Shown: piece by piece, positions 61,973-64,000 of the stretch | How positions within the stretch are numbered: position 1 is the first letter of the stretch | How the letters are laid out: each line of letters opens with the position of its first letter | Source of the DNA: Rufibacter sp. LB8 | GTDB lineage: Bacteria > Bacteroidota > Bacteroidia > Cytophagales > Hymenobacteraceae | DNA length: 64,000 nucleotides | Direction: 5' to 3' | Assembly: GCF_014876185.1 (NCBI RefSeq) | Contig: NZ_JADALJ010000001.1 | Location: 3,391,501-3,455,500 of the forward strand | Made by a program: the position numbers and the translations under genes | Notes under the pieces: model-generated | What the model was told of the DNA's origin: nothing | Database searches by the model: none | What the model saw: only the letters and a program-made list of their open reading frames with translations

Positions 61973-62362
61973 TTACCCCCTAAACACCATGGCCTCGTTC
62001 ACGGCGTCCAAAATCTTCTGGATGTAGTCGCGGTCTTTGGCCACAAAGCCATTCGCCTCAGCGGAGTTGCTATTGATGCGCACGGCGTAGCTGTCTTTGG
62101 TGAAGTAGAGCCAAACACCACCCGCCAGGGCTAAGGCAATGCCCATGCCACGGGTGGCCTCAGAGAACAGCATTAAAATGCCTAACATGAGTAATAAAAT
62201 GGCTCCTGCCCGGCTCTTCTTGATATGGAAGTTAGACACGGAGGAGATGTTGCGCATGGCAAAGGTTTGACCCCCTGAGATGAACCTTGACTGGGTCACG
62301 GTCACGTTGGCGTCTTGAAAAAAGACAGTTTCTTGTTGCGGTTGGGTAATGGTGGTTTCCAT
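61973..62362 (-). CDS. DUF6232-like membrane protein
   Basis: A 129-residue protein: METTITQPQQETVFFQDANV, then VTQSRFISGGQTFAMRNISS, two membrane helices at about 52-66 and 69-88 (AGAILLLMLGILMLF, GIALALAGGVWLYF), and a C-terminal AVRINSNSAEANGF segment followed by YIQKILDAVNEAM. This is the usual layout of DUF6232 proteins; function unknown. It is the intact source of three fragments elsewhere in the window. Confidence 0.85.
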   Translation of the reverse strand: METTITQPQQETVFFQDANVTVTQSRFISGGQTFAMRNISSVSNFHIKKSRAGAILLLMLGILMLFSEATRGMGIALALAGGVWLYFTKDSYAVRINSNSAEANGFVAKDRDYIQKILDAVNEAMVFRG

Positions 62363-62399
62363 GGGTAAGTATTTACTGGTTTGTTTAGTTGAAGAGATG

Positions 62400-62439
62400 G
62401 CGTTTTCGGCTTTGTTTCAGAAAATGAGCCCTAAAACGG
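62400..62439. repeat. GTTTTTGGC-family hairpin repeat
   Basis: GCGTTTTCGGCTTTGTTTCA with GAGCCCTAAAACGGA. Lies between the DUF6232-like gene and the exported-protein gene at 62452. Confidence 0.6.
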
Positions 62440-62451
62440 AAAAGAATAAGG

Positions 62452-63579
62452 TTATTCACTCAGGAGGGGTATTTTCTTCGCGCTTATAATCGGGTCTTTG
62501 AATATTTTCTTTACCGTGCGGGGGCTAATGGTTTGCTCTCTGTAAGGGATGTCTTGCCAAGTTTTGGATACCTGCACTACCACCATCTTGAGGCTCACAT
62601 CTATACCTTCCCTGAAATTGTCATTGAAGAGATGGACTGAAAAGGCACCCTGCCTCACTTTTTCATTCCTGCCTGAGGCAGACACCACATTGCCTTGGTC
62701 AATCACCACCTCTTGCCTGTCCCTGAGCCCTGAGAATTTGAAGTGAACATTATCACCCATGGAGGGTGGGGTAAACAAGGAGATGCCGGTAACCGCCAGT
62801 GACGCCAGCGCCCCGTACCCGGTCAAGGAGCCTACCGCCTGCAAGCCAGAGCGTAATAGACGGTTAGCCTTTTCATATTCTTCGGTTGATTTCTGCCCCA
62901 CTCCCAGCCAATAGGACCACGCCACCACTTCTGTTGTCTGGTAGGGGTTCACCTGGTTGGGGGCATAGGAATTTCTGGGTAGTTCTACTGTTGCGTAAGT
63001 ATGCTGGGTTTTCCCTGCCGCCGTTTCTGAGTGCACCCGTAAGATTTTGTCAAAAAGTGGTTTTGCTACGGTGTCTACTTTCACCAGTTCCTTTCTCACC
63101 TTCTGTGTGTATAGGGTATCATAGCCTATTACCACGTCTTTGGTATAAGAATGCCAGGTGGTGTCTTGCTTTGTGACCCAGGTTACCGCGGAATTGAAAT
63201 TTCTGGCCGCGTCATTTTTGGGTATTCTCTGGATTTTGATCTTGCACACCCTGGCCGCCATGGCCGTGTTCTTGAACCGGAAGACATATACCCCGGTCTT
63301 GCCCACGGTGATGGACTTGTTCTCAATCTGCTTTGATTTATAGTCGCTAAATTTGGAGTTGCTGGGGTACTCCGCTATTTCAATTTCCTTGAGTTCTTTG
63401 CCGCCCAACTCTTTATAATTGAAAATGATTTTGTCACCTTCAGAAAACCCGTAGAAGAGCTGTTCTTCTGCAAAACCACCAACTTTTATAGTCTGCTCAG
63501 ACACGTCTACTGGTTCTTGTGCATATACAACCATTGTGCAGGTTAATAGAAAGAAAAGAAGGCTGAACTTTGTAGACAT
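62452..63579 (-). CDS. Exported protein of unknown function
   Basis: A 375-residue protein with signal peptide (MVVYAQ), then a beta-rich N-terminal part (EQLFYGFSEGDKIIFNYKEL) resembling carbohydrate- or lipid-binding sandwiches, a middle helical part with a hydrophobic stretch (YGALASLAVTGISLF) near 260, and a C-terminal beta part. No family named. Confidence 0.75.
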   Translation of the reverse strand: MSTKFSLLFFLLTCTMVVYAQEPVDVSEQTIKVGGFAEEQLFYGFSEGDKIIFNYKELGGKELKEIEIAEYPSNSKFSDYKSKQIENKSITVGKTGVYVFRFKNTAMAARVCKIKIQRIPKNDAARNFNSAVTWVTKQDTTWHSYTKDVVIGYDTLYTQKVRKELVKVDTVAKPLFDKILRVHSETAAGKTQHTYATVELPRNSYAPNQVNPYQTTEVVAWSYWLGVGQKSTEEYEKANRLLRSGLQAVGSLTGYGALASLAVTGISLFTPPSMGDNVHFKFSGLRDRQEVVIDQGNVVSASGRNEKVRQGAFSVHLFNDNFREGIDVSLKMVVVQVSKTWQDIPYREQTISPRTVKKIFKDPIISAKKIPLLSE

Positions 63580-63676
63580 AAATTGGTGTAGGGTAAATTT
63601 CTTTAACCTCTTTTAAGTAATCTGTGGTTGCTGTTCAGAGGTCTGTATCTGGTATGTTTGGTGTTCTATTAGTACC

Positions 63677-64000
63677 CTATCTATAGACACAGTCTAATGT
63701 GGCTTTCACTACCTGTTCCACTACGGGTTTTTTAATGTCATGCTTCCGTTCATTTTTGTCACTGAATTTAGTGAAGACCTCCAAGGTAATTCTATGGGTT
63801 TTTGAAAAATCATCTAACAGCATTCTGTAGGTAGAGCCCCGTCTGTTCACGCTGCGCGCGCAGCATATAATCACCTCCACCTGAATGTTAATTAGTATGG
63901 TAATTTGCTCTTTTGTCTGCCATGCAACATCGCCTGCGCTCACAATACCTACTTTCTTGCCATTGATGGTCAGAATGGAGGTAAAGTCCCATATCTCTCC
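63677..64000 (-). CDS. Partial protein running off the window
   Basis: The frame is open to the right edge; the visible part ends at a stop at 63677 and contains FTSILTINGKKVGIV, a hydrophobic-to-basic middle, and a charged C-terminus (KNERKHDIKKPVVEQVVKAT). An internal GTG at 63943 is not needed as a start because codons continue beyond it. Too short to assign. Confidence 0.6.
   Translation of the reverse strand, partial: GEIWDFTSILTINGKKVGIVSAGDVAWQTKEQITILINIQVEVIICCARSVNRRGSTYRMLLDDFSKTHRITLEVFTKFSDKNERKHDIKKPVVEQVVKATLDCVYR

Overview
The window looks like a chromosome segment of a Bacteroidota bacterium, most likely a Hymenobacteraceae-type cytophagalean (Rufibacter, Pontibacter or Hymenobacter relatives). 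The pointers are a SusC/SusD pair, a Bacteroidetes-type Tra conjugation cluster with RteC, a metalloprotease with a type 9 secretion sorting tail, and promoters that fit the Bacteroidetes TTG-N19/20-TAnnTTTG pattern. The genus is inference. Base composition is a mosaic: about 16-42 kb is GC-rich, while 43-61 kb is clearly AT-rich.

Layout. 0-3.7 kb is ordinary chromosome: intergenic repeats, hemW, an Omp85-type outer-membrane protein and an initiator tRNA-Met. A large serine recombinase at 3.65-5.2 kb reads antisense into that tRNA gene, which marks one edge of an integrated element. From 5.2 to 16.5 kb there is a RadC-like protein, a pair formed by an unknown protein and a trypsin-like protease, a TfoX-domain protein, a small gene behind a 20-bp perfect inverted repeat, and a DUF4236 gene interrupted by an in-frame TAG. 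Between these lies a graveyard of frameshifted gene remains. From 16.7 to 29.9 kb, all on the minus strand, lies a partial conjugation module (RteC, TraE, F, G, I-like proteins, J, K, L, M and a shortened TraN). No relaxase, coupling protein or TraO-Q is visible. From 30 to 36.3 kb there are a Crp/Fnr regulator, a DUF6520 peptide, a PhoD-like phosphatase and an unknown exported protein. From 36.4 to 42.7 kb there is a TlpA-SusC-SusD uptake locus.

The most interesting region is 43.2-50.4 kb, an AT-rich island. A divergent XRE/ImmA regulator pair faces a five-gene operon encoding (1) a 73-residue DUF2188-like protein ending in Arg-Gly, (2) an LRAT/NlpC-like papain-fold protein with a C-terminal membrane helix, (3) a ComEC-type metallo-beta-lactamase with a Gly/Ala-rich tail ending in Gly, (4) a 748-residue E2-E1-JAB fusion with all catalytic motifs visible, and (5) a four-helix membrane protein. 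I read this as a bacterial ubiquitin-like conjugation system, probably antiphage. No canonical ubiquitin-like modifier and no CD-NTase is present, so the modifier is an open question; the two Gly-terminated proteins are the candidates.

From 50.4 kb to the end the chromosome carries a Cas2-like (SinR family) protein, a GRDP-like protein, an AlbA_2/Schlafen-type protein, an M4 metalloprotease, small exported proteins, a small P-loop NTPase, and many shuffled partial copies of neighbouring genes. A family of about 40-bp imperfect hairpins (core GTTTTTGGC...GCCAAAAAC) occurs nine times in intergenic DNA, mostly in 50-63 kb, and is absent from the conjugation module. A 62-bp perfect palindrome lies at 55.6 kb.
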